A DNA stretch of 64,000 nt from Pseudomonas helleri (GCF_009600315.1 NZ_WIWC01000017.1:31103-95102), one strand, 5' to 3'; positions 20,871 through 30,430 are shown, counted from the first letter of the stretch. Translations and numbers: made by a program. The notes: generated by a model from the sequence alone, not told the origin.

Positions 20871-22676
20871 TCACTTCGGTGCATCAGGTTTTACAAGTGC
20901 CAATATCGTCCAGCCCGTAGCGGGTTTCAGATCGCTGTTGGGTGTTATCACATGCACCCAACCGCTGCTGTCGCGCGCAAACAGGGGTGTTGCACGTTCA
21001 CCGTGTAATGCCTGGTAGTCGTCCCAGGAGAAGCTGTCAGTCAGGTGGGTGCTGTAAATTTCCGCCCCTTGATGTAAGTCGTTTATCAATTGGCTATACG
21101 TGATGGCAGGGTTACCCAACACTTGACCGCGATGTTCATGGCTGGCGCGATGCTTGTCAGTGCGGCGGCTTTCTTGGCTGTTGGTCAAGGTGTAAAGACG
21201 GTGTGGGCCAAACTCGTGACGAAAGCGGGTGACCGCCAATGCGTTCAGTTCACCCGATGGGGACAGTGCCAGCAAATGGCCTAAACCCACCAGATCCAGA
21301 TGCGACTCGGCATGTTCAGCCGCCGGATTGCCAAAGTAGGTGGGCAGGTTTCCCATGCGCGCGGCGCGGATGTTCTCCCAGTTGGAGTCCGTTAACAGCA
21401 CCCGGATACCCAGTTGTTGCAACGCTTTGGCAATCACTCGCGCCGGACCGTTCGCGCCCACGATCAAAAAGCCGCTGGGCGGCGGCTCTGCTACTTTCAG
21501 CAGACGAGCCAATGGGCGTGCCGTCGCACTTTGCAGCACCACCGTGCCGATGATGACGGCAAAGGTAAGGGGAACCAGCAGTAAGGCGCCTTCGTGACCC
21601 GCTTCATCCAGGCGTATCGCAAAAATGGCAGATACAGCAGCCGCGACGATGCCCCGAGGGGCGATCCAGGCCAGTAACGTGCGCTCACGCCAGCTCAGTT
21701 TTGAACCGGCTGTCGACAGCAAAACGTTCAAAGGGCGTGCAATAAATTGAATGATCAGTAGCAGCACCAGCACGGCGGGCCCGAGTGCCAGCATGGCATT
21801 CAGGTCGAGACGGGCGGCGAGCAAGATAAACAGCCCGGAGATCAACAGTACGCTGAGGTTTTCCTTGAAGTGCAGGATATGCCGTACGTCTACGCCCTTC
21901 ATGTTGGCCATCCACATGCCCATCAGCGTCACCGCCAGCAAACCGGATTCATGCATGATCTGGTTGGAGGCAATGAAAATGCCCAGCACCGTCGCCAGAG
22001 TCGCCAGGCTATGCAGGTATTCGGGCAGCCATTGGCGACGCAACACGTTACCCAGTGCCCAGCCCCCGGCGATGCCGAACACACTGCCGCACAGGATGAC
22101 TCCGGCAAATGTCAGCAAGCTATGGCTCAAGCCATCGCCGGCAGCGCGGGCAATGATGAAGCTGTAGACCACCACGGCGAGCAAGGCGCCAATCGGGTCG
22201 ATGACGATGCCTTCCCAGCGCAGGATGTTGGCAATCGAGGCTTTGGGCCGAACCACGCGCAGCATGGGCACAATCACAGTGGGGCCGGTCACCAGTGTCA
22301 AGGTCCCGAAAAGCAGGGCCAGCAACCAGTCAAACCCCAGCAGCCAGTGCGTGGCCAAGGTAATGACCGCCCATGTCGACAAGGCCCCAACCGTCACCAG
22401 TCGATGCACGACGCTGCCGATCTCCCGCCATTCGGACAGGTGCAGCGTGAGGCTGCCTTCAAACAGAATCAGAGCGACCGCCAGTGACATCAGCGGCATC
22501 AGCAATGGGCCAAACAGGGTTTGAGGATCAAGCCATCCCAGCACCGGGCCGATCAGTATGCCCGTTAACAGTAAGAACAGAATCGCTGGTAATTTCAGTC
22601 GCCAGGCCAGCCATTGGCAGCCCAGCGCGGCGACACCTATACCGCCAAACGTCAGCAGAATCTGTTGTTCGTTCAT
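20871..22676 (-). CDS. Cation:proton antiporter with C-terminal TrkA-N-like domain
   Basis: 601 residues. The first ~390 form a 12-13-span CPA-type Na+(K+)/H+ exchanger with TLVTGPTVIVPMLR and IDPIGALLAVVV patches holding the likely transport aspartate. The C-terminal portion begins GFLIVGANGPARVIAKALQQ, a Rossmann RCK/TrkA-N fold that may gate activity by nucleotide. It exports monovalent cations in exchange for protons for pH/salt homeostasis; ion specificity is unknown. Its position between the thioesterase and xerD genes is conserved in the genus. Confidence 0.88.
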   Translation of the reverse strand: MNEQQILLTFGGIGVAALGCQWLAWRLKLPAILFLLLTGILIGPVLGWLDPQTLFGPLLMPLMSLAVALILFEGSLTLHLSEWREIGSVVHRLVTVGALSTWAVITLATHWLLGFDWLLALLFGTLTLVTGPTVIVPMLRVVRPKASIANILRWEGIVIDPIGALLAVVVYSFIIARAAGDGLSHSLLTFAGVILCGSVFGIAGGWALGNVLRRQWLPEYLHSLATLATVLGIFIASNQIMHESGLLAVTLMGMWMANMKGVDVRHILHFKENLSVLLISGLFILLAARLDLNAMLALGPAVLVLLLIIQFIARPLNVLLSTAGSKLSWRERTLLAWIAPRGIVAAAVSAIFAIRLDEAGHEGALLLVPLTFAVIIGTVVLQSATARPLARLLKVAEPPPSGFLIVGANGPARVIAKALQQLGIRVLLTDSNWENIRAARMGNLPTYFGNPAAEHAESHLDLVGLGHLLALSPSGELNALAVTRFRHEFGPHRLYTLTNSQESRRTDKHRASHEHRGQVLGNPAITYSQLINDLHQGAEIYSTHLTDSFSWDDYQALHGERATPLFARDSSGWVHVITPNSDLKPATGWTILALVKPDAPK

Positions 22677-22798
22677 GGGACATCCTTCACGTGCTTTTTG
22701 TGTAGGCCATTGCGGGCGGGCTATGAAAGACTAGCGGTCACTTTGAACGTTCACCTTTTATTTGTGCGCAGCCTTTTACACCTGCGCTTAGAGAGCCA

Positions 22799-23695
22799 AT
22801 GCCCGCGATAGATGATCCACTTATCGACTGTTTTCTGGATGCCTTGTGGCTCGAAAAAGGCCTGTCCGACAACACCCGTGATGCTTATCGAAGTGATTTG
22901 GCGCTGTTTAACGGCTGGTTGCAGGAGCGCGATGTTGCACTCATCAACACCGGACGCGAGATGATCCTTGATCACTTGGCCTGGCGACTTGACCAAGGCT
23001 ACAAACCCCGTTCGACGGCGCGCTTCCTGTCCGGGGCTCGAGGCTTTTATCGGTATTTGCTGCGTGAAAAATTGATCGGCGTTGACCCAACGTTGCAAGT
23101 CGAGATGCCACAGTTGGGCAGGCCTTTGCCCAAGTCGCTGTCTGAGGCGGATGTGGAGGCCTTGCTGGCAGCGCCTGATATGAGTGAAGCCATTGGCCAG
23201 CGTGATCGGGCAATGCTTGAGGTGCTGTACGCCTGTGGACTGCGCGTGACCGAACTGATCAGTCTGACGCTGGAGCAGGTCAACCTGCGTCAGGGCGTGT
23301 TGCGAGTCATGGGCAAAGGCAGCAAAGAGCGACTGGTGCCTATGGGCGAGGAGGCCATTGTTCAGGTTGAGCGGTATATGCGCGATGCGCGACATGAGCT
23401 GCTGGGCGGTCGCCCCAGCGACGTGCTGTTCCCCAGCCTGCGCGGTGAGCAAATGACCCGCCAGACTTTCTGGCACCGGATCAAGCATCAAGCCAAAGTG
23501 GCCGGCATCGACAAATCATTGTCACCGCATACCCTGCGTCATGCCTTTGCTACCCATTTGCTCAACCACGGTGCCGACTTGCGCGTAGTACAGATGCTGC
23601 TGGGCCACAGCGATCTGTCGACTACGCAGATTTACACCCACGTAGCGCGGGCTCGCCTGCAAGACCTGCATGCCCGTCATCACCCGCGTGGCTAG
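22799..23695 (+). CDS. xerD: Site-specific tyrosine recombinase XerD
   Basis: XerD, with XerC, resolves chromosome dimers at dif under FtsK control. 298 residues: an N-terminal SAM-like core-binding domain (FLDALWLEKGLSDNTRDAYR) and a C-terminal catalytic domain. The full catalytic set is present: Arg149 (GLRVTEL), Lys173, His244/Arg247 (SPHTLRHAFATHLL), His270 (LLGHSDLSTTQIY) and Tyr279. It precedes dsbC, the usual order in this genus. Confidence 0.97.
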   Translation: MPAIDDPLIDCFLDALWLEKGLSDNTRDAYRSDLALFNGWLQERDVALINTGREMILDHLAWRLDQGYKPRSTARFLSGARGFYRYLLREKLIGVDPTLQVEMPQLGRPLPKSLSEADVEALLAAPDMSEAIGQRDRAMLEVLYACGLRVTELISLTLEQVNLRQGVLRVMGKGSKERLVPMGEEAIVQVERYMRDARHELLGGRPSDVLFPSLRGEQMTRQTFWHRIKHQAKVAGIDKSLSPHTLRHAFATHLLNHGADLRVVQMLLGHSDLSTTQIYTHVARARLQDLHARHHPRG

Positions 23696-23722
23696 GGGCA
23701 CAAGTGCGGTCACAGGGTCGGC

Positions 23723-23757
23723 CCGGCAAGCCATCTGTGGTAGGCTTTGCCGGTTTA
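23723..23757 (+). terminator. Possible weak terminator after xerD
   Basis: An imperfect stem CCGGCAAGCC / GGCTTTGCCGG with one bulge, followed by TTT, in the 135-base gap before dsbC. Confidence 0.35.
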
Positions 23758-23830
23758 GAAAACGAGCTGCCCGGACCCGGCTTATCGGGGTGTCCAGGTT
23801 TGGCCGTTTTGTCCGCCTTCAGGAGTTCCC

Positions 23831-24562
23831 ATGCGCGTGACCCAGATTTTAGCCGCCGCAGCCATTGCGTTGGTCAGTACCTTTACGTTTGCCGACACTG
23901 CTGCCGAGCAAGCCATCCGCAAAAGCCTTGATGCGCTGAAGCTTGATGTTCCCGTTGAAAGCATCAGTGCAAGCCCGATGGCAGGTTTGTATGAAGTCAA
24001 ACTCAGTGGCAGCCGCGTGTTGTACGCCAGTGCCGATGGTCAATTCATCGTGCAGGGCTACATGTTTCAGCTCAAGGATGGCAAGCCGGTCAATTTGACC
24101 GAGCAGGCCGAACGCGTTGGCGTGGCTAAATTGATTAACGGTATTCCGGTCGCAGAAACCGTCGTTTACCCTGCAATCGGCGAAACCAAATCGCACATCA
24201 CCGTCTTTACCGATACCACCTGCCCGTATTGCCATAAATTGCATGAAGAAGTGCCTCAGTTGAACAAAATGGGCATTGAAGTGCGTTATGTTGCGTTCCC
24301 GCGTCAGGGCCTCGGTTCGCCGGGGGATCAGCAGCTGCAAGCGGTCTGGTGTTCGGCAGACAAAAAAAGCGCCATGGACAAAATGACCGATGGCAAAAAG
24401 GTTGAAGCGCCCAAGTGCGCCAACCCGGTCGCCAAACAATTCGCCCTGGGCCAATCGATTGGCGTAAATGGCACGCCAGCCATTGTGTTGGCTGACGGCC
24501 AGGTAATTCCGGGTTATCAGCCCGCTGCCCAAGTTGGCAAGCTGGCCCTCGGTGCTAAATAA
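23831..24562 (+). CDS. dsbC: Thiol:disulfide interchange protein DsbC
   Basis: DsbC is the periplasmic disulfide isomerase, kept reduced by DsbD. The 243-residue precursor has a signal peptide (MRVTQILAAAAIALVSTFTF, cleaved near ADTAA), an N-terminal dimerisation domain, and a thioredoxin-fold domain with the CPYC active site (Cys131, Cys134) and the cis-proline loop NGTPAIVLADG. RBS AGGAG before ATG 23831. Confidence 0.96.
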   Translation: MRVTQILAAAAIALVSTFTFADTAAEQAIRKSLDALKLDVPVESISASPMAGLYEVKLSGSRVLYASADGQFIVQGYMFQLKDGKPVNLTEQAERVGVAKLINGIPVAETVVYPAIGETKSHITVFTDTTCPYCHKLHEEVPQLNKMGIEVRYVAFPRQGLGSPGDQQLQAVWCSADKKSAMDKMTDGKKVEAPKCANPVAKQFALGQSIGVNGTPAIVLADGQVIPGYQPAAQVGKLALGAK

Positions 24563-24659
24563 TTCTGCATCGCCACAGTAAAACGCTGGCGATCATGGTC
24601 GGGCCGTTCAGTTGGCCGGCTATTAATTGAGAGCCGTGGTTATCCACGGTTGTGTTTCA

Positions 24660-24685
24660 CGGCCGACCTTGAGTCGGCCGTTTTA
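24660..24685 (+). terminator. Terminator or attenuator hairpin just before hom
   Basis: CGGCCGAC-CTTGA-GTCGGCCG followed by TTTT ends only 14 bases before the hom GTG. A second perfect hairpin, CCGTGG-TTAT-CCACGG, precedes it at 24633-24648. The placement leaves no room for a hom promoter downstream, so it either ends dsbC transcripts with readthrough or acts inside the hom leader. Confidence 0.65.
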
Positions 24686-24698
24686 TGGGGAGTTCAGT

Positions 24699-26003
24699 GT
24701 GAATCCGGTCAAAGTAGGTATCTGTGGGCTCGGGACCGTCGGTGGCGGCACCTTCAACGTACTAAAGCGTAACGCCGAGGAGATTGCCCGCCGTGCCGGG
24801 CGTGGTATCCAGGTTGCGCAAATTGCCATGCGTACGCCAAACCCTCAGTGCGACATTGCCGGTACCCCCATTACCAACGATGTCTTTGCTGTGGCCACCA
24901 ACCCTGACATCGACATCGTGATCGAGTTGATTGGCGGCTACACCATCGCCCGTGAACTGGTGCTCAAAGCCATTGAAAACGGCAAGCATGTGGTCACTGC
25001 CAACAAGGCGCTGATTGCTGTGCATGGCAACGAGATTTTCGCCAAAGCTCAGGAAAAGGGCGTGATCGTGGCGTTCGAAGCCGCGGTGGCCGGTGGTATT
25101 CCGGTGATCAAGGCGATTCGTGAAGGTCTGTCGGCCAACCGCATTAACTGGGTGGCGGGCATCATCAACGGCACCGGTAACTTCATCCTCACCGAAATGC
25201 GTGAAAAGGGTCGTACGTTTGAAGACGTACTGGCTGAAGCGCAGGCGCTGGGTTACGCCGAAGCGGACCCGACCTTCGACGTGGAAGGTATTGATGCCGC
25301 TCACAAGCTGACCATTCTGGCCTCGATTGCGTTTGGTATCCCGCTGCAATTCGATAAAGCCTACACCGAAGGCATCACCAAGCTGACCACGGCTGATGTG
25401 AACTACGCCGAAGCGCTGGGCTACCGCATCAAGCACCTGGGCGTGGCACGCAGCACCGCCAATGGCATTGAACTGCGTGTACACCCGACACTGATCCCGG
25501 CAGACCGTCTGATTGCCAACGTCAATGGCGTGATGAACGCCGTCATGGTCAATGGCGATGCCGCGGGCTCCACTCTGTTCTACGGTGCAGGCGCCGGTAT
25601 GGAGCCAACGGCTTCGTCAGTGGTAGCCGACCTGGTGGACGTGGTGCGGGCGATGACGTCTGATCCTGAAAACCGTGTGCCGCACCTGGCCTTCCAGCCG
25701 GATTCTCTGTCTGACCACCCGATTCTTCCGATTGAAGCCTGCGAAAGTGCTTACTATCTGCGCATTCAGGCCAAGGACCATCCGGGTGTATTGGCACAAG
25801 TGGCCAGCATTCTGTCCGAGCGCGGCATCAACATCGAATCGATCATGCAGAAAGAAGTGGAAGAGCATGACGGCCTGGTGCCAATGATCCTGCTGACCCA
25901 CCGTGTGATCGAGCAGCACATCAACGATGCGATTACAGCGCTTGAAGCATTGCAAGGCGTTGTGGGGTCTGTGGTTCGTATTCGCGTTGAACATCTTAAT
26001 TAA
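24699..26003 (+). CDS. hom: Homoserine dehydrogenase
   Basis: Hom reduces aspartate semialdehyde to homoserine, the branch point to threonine and methionine. 434 residues: NAD(P)-binding VGICGLGTVGGGTFNVL, the catalytic domain with TANKALIA and GIINGTGNFILTEM, and a C-terminal ACT regulatory domain (LRIQAKDHPGVLAQVASIL) expected to bind threonine. The GTG start has GGGGAG upstream and matches the family N-terminus. It is followed 107 bases later by thrC. Confidence 0.97.
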   Translation: MNPVKVGICGLGTVGGGTFNVLKRNAEEIARRAGRGIQVAQIAMRTPNPQCDIAGTPITNDVFAVATNPDIDIVIELIGGYTIARELVLKAIENGKHVVTANKALIAVHGNEIFAKAQEKGVIVAFEAAVAGGIPVIKAIREGLSANRINWVAGIINGTGNFILTEMREKGRTFEDVLAEAQALGYAEADPTFDVEGIDAAHKLTILASIAFGIPLQFDKAYTEGITKLTTADVNYAEALGYRIKHLGVARSTANGIELRVHPTLIPADRLIANVNGVMNAVMVNGDAAGSTLFYGAGAGMEPTASSVVADLVDVVRAMTSDPENRVPHLAFQPDSLSDHPILPIEACESAYYLRIQAKDHPGVLAQVASILSERGINIESIMQKEVEEHDGLVPMILLTHRVIEQHINDAITALEALQGVVGSVVRIRVEHLN

Positions 26004-26110
26004 TTAAGAGCGGCAAGCGATCAGCTCCAATCGCCAAGCATGAGCCAGACGGCTTTTACTTGGCGCTTATGGCTCAACCGCTAGCCGCTCAAACCCGAAG
26101 GTTTGCAACC

Positions 26111-27520
26111 ATGCGCTATATCAGCACCCGTGGCCAGGCACCGGCCCTGAATTTTGAAGATGTATTGCTGGCCGGTCTGGCCACCGATGGCGGTTTGTAT
26201 GTGCCGGAAAACCTGCCGCGCTTTACTCAGGAAGAAATCGCCTCCTGGGCTGGGCTGCCGTATCACGAGCTGGCGTTCCGGGTTATGCGCCCGTTTGTAA
26301 CCGGCAGCATTCCTGACGCAGACTTTAAAAAAATTCTGGAAGAGACCTACGGCGTTTTCTCCCACGCAGCCGTTGCCCCGTTGCGCCAGTTGAATGGCAA
26401 TGAATGGGTCCTGGAGCTGTTTCACGGGCCTACCTTGGCATTCAAGGATTTTGCCCTGCAACTGCTCGGTCGTTTGCTCGACTACGTGCTGGAGAAGCGC
26501 GGTGAGCGCGTTGTGATTGTCGGTGCGACTTCCGGCGATACCGGCTCTGCAGCGATTGAAGGCTGCAAGCACTGCGAAAACGTCGATATTTTCATCCTGC
26601 ACCCCAACAACCGGGTGTCGGAAGTACAGCGTCGTCAAATGACCACGCTGTTCGGCGAAAACATCCATAACATCGCCATCGAAGGCAACTTCGATGACTG
26701 CCAGGAAATGGTCAAGGCCAGCTTTGCCGATCAAGGTTTCCTCAAGGGCACACGGTTGGTGGCGGTCAACTCGATCAACTGGGCGCGCATCATGGCTCAG
26801 ATCGTTTACTACTTCCACGCAGCCCTGCAGCTGGGCGGGCCGCATCGTTCGGTATCGTTCTCGGTGCCAACCGGCAACTTTGGCGACATTTTCGCTGGGT
26901 ATCTGGCGCGCAACATGGGCCTGCCGATCAATCAGTTGATCGTGGCCACTAACCGTAATGACATCCTGCACCGTTTCATGAGCGGCAATCAGTACGCCAA
27001 AGAGACCTTGCATGCCACGCTGTCGCCGTCGATGGACATCATGGTGTCCTCGAACTTTGAACGCTTGCTGTTCGATCTTCACGGCCGCAATGGCGCTGCC
27101 GTTGCCGGTTTGATGGACACCTTCAAGAAAACCGGCCACTTCAGCGTTGAAGACGACCGTTGGACTGAAGCCCGTCGTTTGTTCGACTCGCTGGCGGTGG
27201 ATGACGAGCAAACCTGCGAAACCATTGCTCAGGTATTTGCTGAAACAGGCGAAGTGCTGGACCCGCATACCGCGATCGGTGTCAAAGCTGCACGCGAGTG
27301 CCGTCGTAGCCTGGATATTCCGATGGTGATTCTGGGAACGGCTCACCCGGTCAAGTTTCCGGAAGCGGTCGAGAAGGCAGGTGTAGGAAAGGCGCTTGAA
27401 CTGCCCGTACACCTTTCTGATCTGTTTGATCGCGAAGAACGTTACACCGTTTTGGACAATGACTTGAACGCCGTACAGGCCTTTGTCAGCCAGCATGGCA
27501 ATCGTGGAAAAGCGCTTTAA
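26111..27520 (+). CDS. thrC: Threonine synthase
   Basis: ThrC converts O-phosphohomoserine to threonine using pyridoxal phosphate. 469 residues of the long proteobacterial type: N-terminal MRYISTRGQAPALNFEDVLL, PLP lysine Lys112 in GPTLAFKDFALQ, and the phosphate-binding GATSGDTGSAAIEG loop. The homoserine kinase step (thrB) is not encoded nearby. The ATG at 26111 matches the family N-terminus; upstream in-frame codons are not conserved. Confidence 0.97.
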   Translation: MRYISTRGQAPALNFEDVLLAGLATDGGLYVPENLPRFTQEEIASWAGLPYHELAFRVMRPFVTGSIPDADFKKILEETYGVFSHAAVAPLRQLNGNEWVLELFHGPTLAFKDFALQLLGRLLDYVLEKRGERVVIVGATSGDTGSAAIEGCKHCENVDIFILHPNNRVSEVQRRQMTTLFGENIHNIAIEGNFDDCQEMVKASFADQGFLKGTRLVAVNSINWARIMAQIVYYFHAALQLGGPHRSVSFSVPTGNFGDIFAGYLARNMGLPINQLIVATNRNDILHRFMSGNQYAKETLHATLSPSMDIMVSSNFERLLFDLHGRNGAAVAGLMDTFKKTGHFSVEDDRWTEARRLFDSLAVDDEQTCETIAQVFAETGEVLDPHTAIGVKAARECRRSLDIPMVILGTAHPVKFPEAVEKAGVGKALELPVHLSDLFDREERYTVLDNDLNAVQAFVSQHGNRGKAL

Positions 27521-27542
27521 AAGCATTTCTCCTACGTAATGT

Positions 27543-27570
27543 GAAGCCCGTCATCTGACGGGCTTTTTTG
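27543..27570 (+). terminator. Intrinsic terminator after thrC
   Basis: GCCCGTCA-TC-TGACGGGC followed by TTTTTTG, 23 bases after the thrC stop. Confidence 0.92.
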
Positions 27571-27639
27571 TACGTGCATGGCAAACTTGCCCCGTTTTCG
27601 CCTCTGAATGCTGGCGAGTGGTCGGTCAAGGAGGCTGCC

Positions 27640-29733
27640 ATGTCACGATCTTGTCGCGAGCTGAAGGATTGGTGTCTTAGCGTGTTGTTCGTCTCGCTGG
27701 CATCGTTAGGCTCAGTTGCCCATGCTGCGCAAGCAATGCCTTTGCAACTTCCCCAAAGCTTTATTTCTCCCAAAACATTTGCCTTTGATCGTGCTCAACA
27801 GCAATGGCTGGCGCAGCGTGGCCCTTTGCGCGTGGGGGTCTACGTGGGTGACTATGCGCCGCTGGACATTGCTGGAGACCGCAAAAGCTATCAGGGCATC
27901 AGTGCCGACTACTTGGGCCTCGTTCGAGATACGCTCGGGGTCAATGTGAGTGTTTCAGGCTTTCGTAAGCGCGATCAGGCCGTAGCCGCCTTGCTCTCGG
28001 GCAAGATCGATCTGTTAACCAGTGCCGGAAGCTACGAACGCGGGGTCGAAGGGCTTATTTTTTCAGCGGACTATATGGCTGATCGCTCAGTGGTGGTTGA
28101 GCGAGGCAGTGATGTGAGTCGCAAGGAGAATTGGGACCGAAAAAAAATAGGGTTTCTGGAGGGCCATGTCGACAGTCTGGTTGCCCATGCGTTTTACCCG
28201 AAAAGCCATATTATTTTCATGCCCGATTTAAGTAGTGCGCTGGAAGCCCTTGCAGAGGGTGAAGTTGATGCATTAGTCGGTAATGAGGTGGTTGTACGGT
28301 CTTTCAAAACCTTGAGGCCAAACTCGGGGCTACGCATTGTCGGGGAGAGCAATCTGCCCGCATCGGGCTTTGCCTTTGCTACTCGGCGTGAGGACGTGCA
28401 ATTGCTCAGTCTGATTGATCGTGTCTTGAGCAATCTGGATACCGGCCTGACACAAGTGATTCACGCGCGCTGGACCACCGGGTTGGGTGGGGGCATTGGT
28501 CACAAGCAAATCGAGCTGTCATCCAGAGAGCGTGACTGGATCAGACAAAACCCTGTCGTCACCGTCGCTTCTCAGCAATACCCGCTTTATACGTTCAAAA
28601 CCGGGGATGAACGGTGGGTGGGCTTGAGTCAGGACATCCTCTTTCGCATCTCGCGCATGACCGGTCTGGAGTTTGTGCACCGAGAGAGTTTGTCTACGGC
28701 ACACACTCTGGAGCTGCTTCAAAGTGGCCAAGCCCATATGAATACGACGTTGACCGAGAGTGTGGAGCGTAAAGCCTTCTTGAACTTTACCTACTCGTTT
28801 GGCGGTGCGCCTTGGGTCTTTGTTGTGCGCATCAATGACTCCCGGCTGGGTTCATTATCTCAACTGGCAGGCCAGGTGCTGGTGCTTCCAGCGCGTCATG
28901 CGTTAGTGCCGATGATTCGTAGTGAGCATCCGCACATAAAATTAAAGCTGGTAGAAAACTATGCCCAGGCCCGCCATCTGGTTGAGCGGGGTGATGCGCT
29001 AGCCACGATTCAGAATGAAACTCAGGCTTATCTTTATCCCCCAGGGCGTTTGAAAGTAGGCCGAAGTGTAGAGGGGCGGTGGTCCGCTGACAGTTTTGCG
29101 GTCTCGGCCCGACACCCGGAGTTACGCGACATACTCAACAAGGGGCTTGAAGCTTTGCCCATGGCTGAAGTGCGTGCCTTGCGCGTCAAGTGGCTGGGCG
29201 GGGTTGGCATTACACCGGTCATTGCGTCCGGTGATGAGACGTCACCGTGGGTGTTTTGGCTATCGGTTGTAGGGATATCTTTAAGCGTAATCTGTGCTTT
29301 TTGGTATTGGCATCTGATTAAGCAGCTGCGAATCATCCGTTTAGCCTTTGATCGTTTGCAAGAACGTCAGGCGTCACAGCAACGTTATTTTGATGCCGTG
29401 CCCAATCCAATTTTTATAAGAGGGCTGAAGGGCGAAATCATTGCCTGTAATCGTGCCTACAGTGAATGTTTTGCGACTCCGGATGAACTCATGAATGGGC
29501 AACGGATCACAGAAGTGGACATGTACACCGCCGAAGTGGGCGAGCATTTTCACGCTGAACTGATGCACGTGCTTGAGAGCCGAAAACCGCTGTATGAAAA
29601 GCGTCGAATTACATTCAAAAAACACAGTGTTGAGATTTATCGCTGGATTGTTCCTGTCTATTCGGAATCTGGCCAATTAGAAGGTGCCATGGGAGGGTGG
29701 TTCGATATTTCCGGACCCAAAGCGTGGGAGTGA
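27640..29733 (+). CDS. BvgS-like periplasmic sensor protein lacking the kinase (two solute-binding domains, TM, PAS)
   Basis: 697 residues: signal peptide (CLSVLFVSLASLGSVAHAA), two consecutive Venus-flytrap solute-binding domains (about 60-285 and 300-520), one membrane span (537-560, PWVFWLSVVGISLSVICAFW), a short coiled linker, and one PAS domain (582-690; NPIFIRG...EIIACNRAYSE). This is the sensing half of BvgS/EvgS/RocS-type hybrid kinases. The protein ends just after the PAS motif GGWFDISGPKAWE, where a histidine kinase would begin; no kinase remnant is seen downstream. RBS AAGGAGG before ATG 27640. It is followed by a lone receiver gene. The ligand is unknown. Confidence 0.85.
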   Translation: MSRSCRELKDWCLSVLFVSLASLGSVAHAAQAMPLQLPQSFISPKTFAFDRAQQQWLAQRGPLRVGVYVGDYAPLDIAGDRKSYQGISADYLGLVRDTLGVNVSVSGFRKRDQAVAALLSGKIDLLTSAGSYERGVEGLIFSADYMADRSVVVERGSDVSRKENWDRKKIGFLEGHVDSLVAHAFYPKSHIIFMPDLSSALEALAEGEVDALVGNEVVVRSFKTLRPNSGLRIVGESNLPASGFAFATRREDVQLLSLIDRVLSNLDTGLTQVIHARWTTGLGGGIGHKQIELSSRERDWIRQNPVVTVASQQYPLYTFKTGDERWVGLSQDILFRISRMTGLEFVHRESLSTAHTLELLQSGQAHMNTTLTESVERKAFLNFTYSFGGAPWVFVVRINDSRLGSLSQLAGQVLVLPARHALVPMIRSEHPHIKLKLVENYAQARHLVERGDALATIQNETQAYLYPPGRLKVGRSVEGRWSADSFAVSARHPELRDILNKGLEALPMAEVRALRVKWLGGVGITPVIASGDETSPWVFWLSVVGISLSVICAFWYWHLIKQLRIIRLAFDRLQERQASQQRYFDAVPNPIFIRGLKGEIIACNRAYSECFATPDELMNGQRITEVDMYTAEVGEHFHAELMHVLESRKPLYEKRRITFKKHSVEIYRWIVPVYSESGQLEGAMGGWFDISGPKAWE

Positions 29734-29861
29734 TGGGTTCGACTTAGCTTATTGTTGAAGTGTCCTACCGAAATTTAGGAATTATCCTATGTTGGTTTTC
29801 TTTCAACCCCTCTAGAGTCATTTTCCCGCGCCAAGTACGCGTTATGTTCCAAAGGTCCGTG

Positions 29862-30260
29862 ATGCGTTCTCTTAAAGTTTTGATACTCGAAGACAACCCT
29901 TTTCAACTGATGGTGCTGCACCAAATGTTGAATGCCTTTCATATTTTTGATGTGCTGGCTGCCGAAGACATCGAGTCTGCCCGTTCCTCAATTGCCAAGC
30001 GCGGGATCATAGATGTGGCTATTTGTGATCTGTATCTGGACGGTGCCAGCGGTTTGGAGTTGATTCGCGAAATGGCCATCAACCATGAGGCGCGCGCGTT
30101 GATTATTCTTAGCTGCGCCGCGCCTGAAGTCATGGAGCGTGCGGTTCATGCTGCGCGCGCGGAAGGGCTCAGGGTCTTGGGCTGTTTGTCCAAACCGGTG
30201 ACAGTCGGTCACTTGGGGCGATTGTTGGCCTCGTACGAGCAACCAGGCATCACTGAGTAG
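29862..30260 (+). CDS. Stand-alone response-regulator receiver domain
   Basis: 132 residues, a complete CheY-like fold: acidic pair Glu10/Asp11 (LILEDNP), phospho-acceptor Asp56 (AICDLYLDG), switch Ser84 (IILSC), Lys111 (LSKPV). The sequence style resembles the receiver of RocR/VieA-type REC-EAL regulators, but no EAL or DNA-binding output follows. AAAGG precedes ATG 29862; an in-frame ATG at 29844 is a weaker alternative. The gene lies 128 bases after the kinase-less sensor, and both may answer to a kinase encoded elsewhere. Confidence 0.85.
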   Translation: MRSLKVLILEDNPFQLMVLHQMLNAFHIFDVLAAEDIESARSSIAKRGIIDVAICDLYLDGASGLELIREMAINHEARALIILSCAAPEVMERAVHAARAEGLRVLGCLSKPVTVGHLGRLLASYEQPGITE

Positions 30261-30391
30261 GCTGAGCGTCCAAATTGATTACGTATCACGGGGAACCTTT
30301 GATGGCGTCTGCGTGTCAGATTTTTCATCAACAGGATCATGCATTTTGCTCCGATGCTTGTAGCCTGTTGAGCAGGTCATCAGACCCTGTT

Positions 30392-30430
30392 AAGCCCCGA
30401 GTTGTCTCCCCACTGCTCGGGGCTTTTTTT
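30392..30430. terminator. Intrinsic terminator between convergent genes
   Basis: AAGCCCCGAG and CTCGGGGCTT around a 14-base loop, followed by a T-tract. It serves the receiver gene on the plus strand; the minus-strand A-rich side is weaker. Confidence 0.9.

Noticed and set aside
24627..24698. TTG-initiated extension of hom
   Set aside because: It would translate both hairpins; the GTG at 24699 has a good ribosome-binding site and the family N-terminus.
26081..27526. 481-codon open frame on the minus strand
   Set aside because: Complement of thrC.
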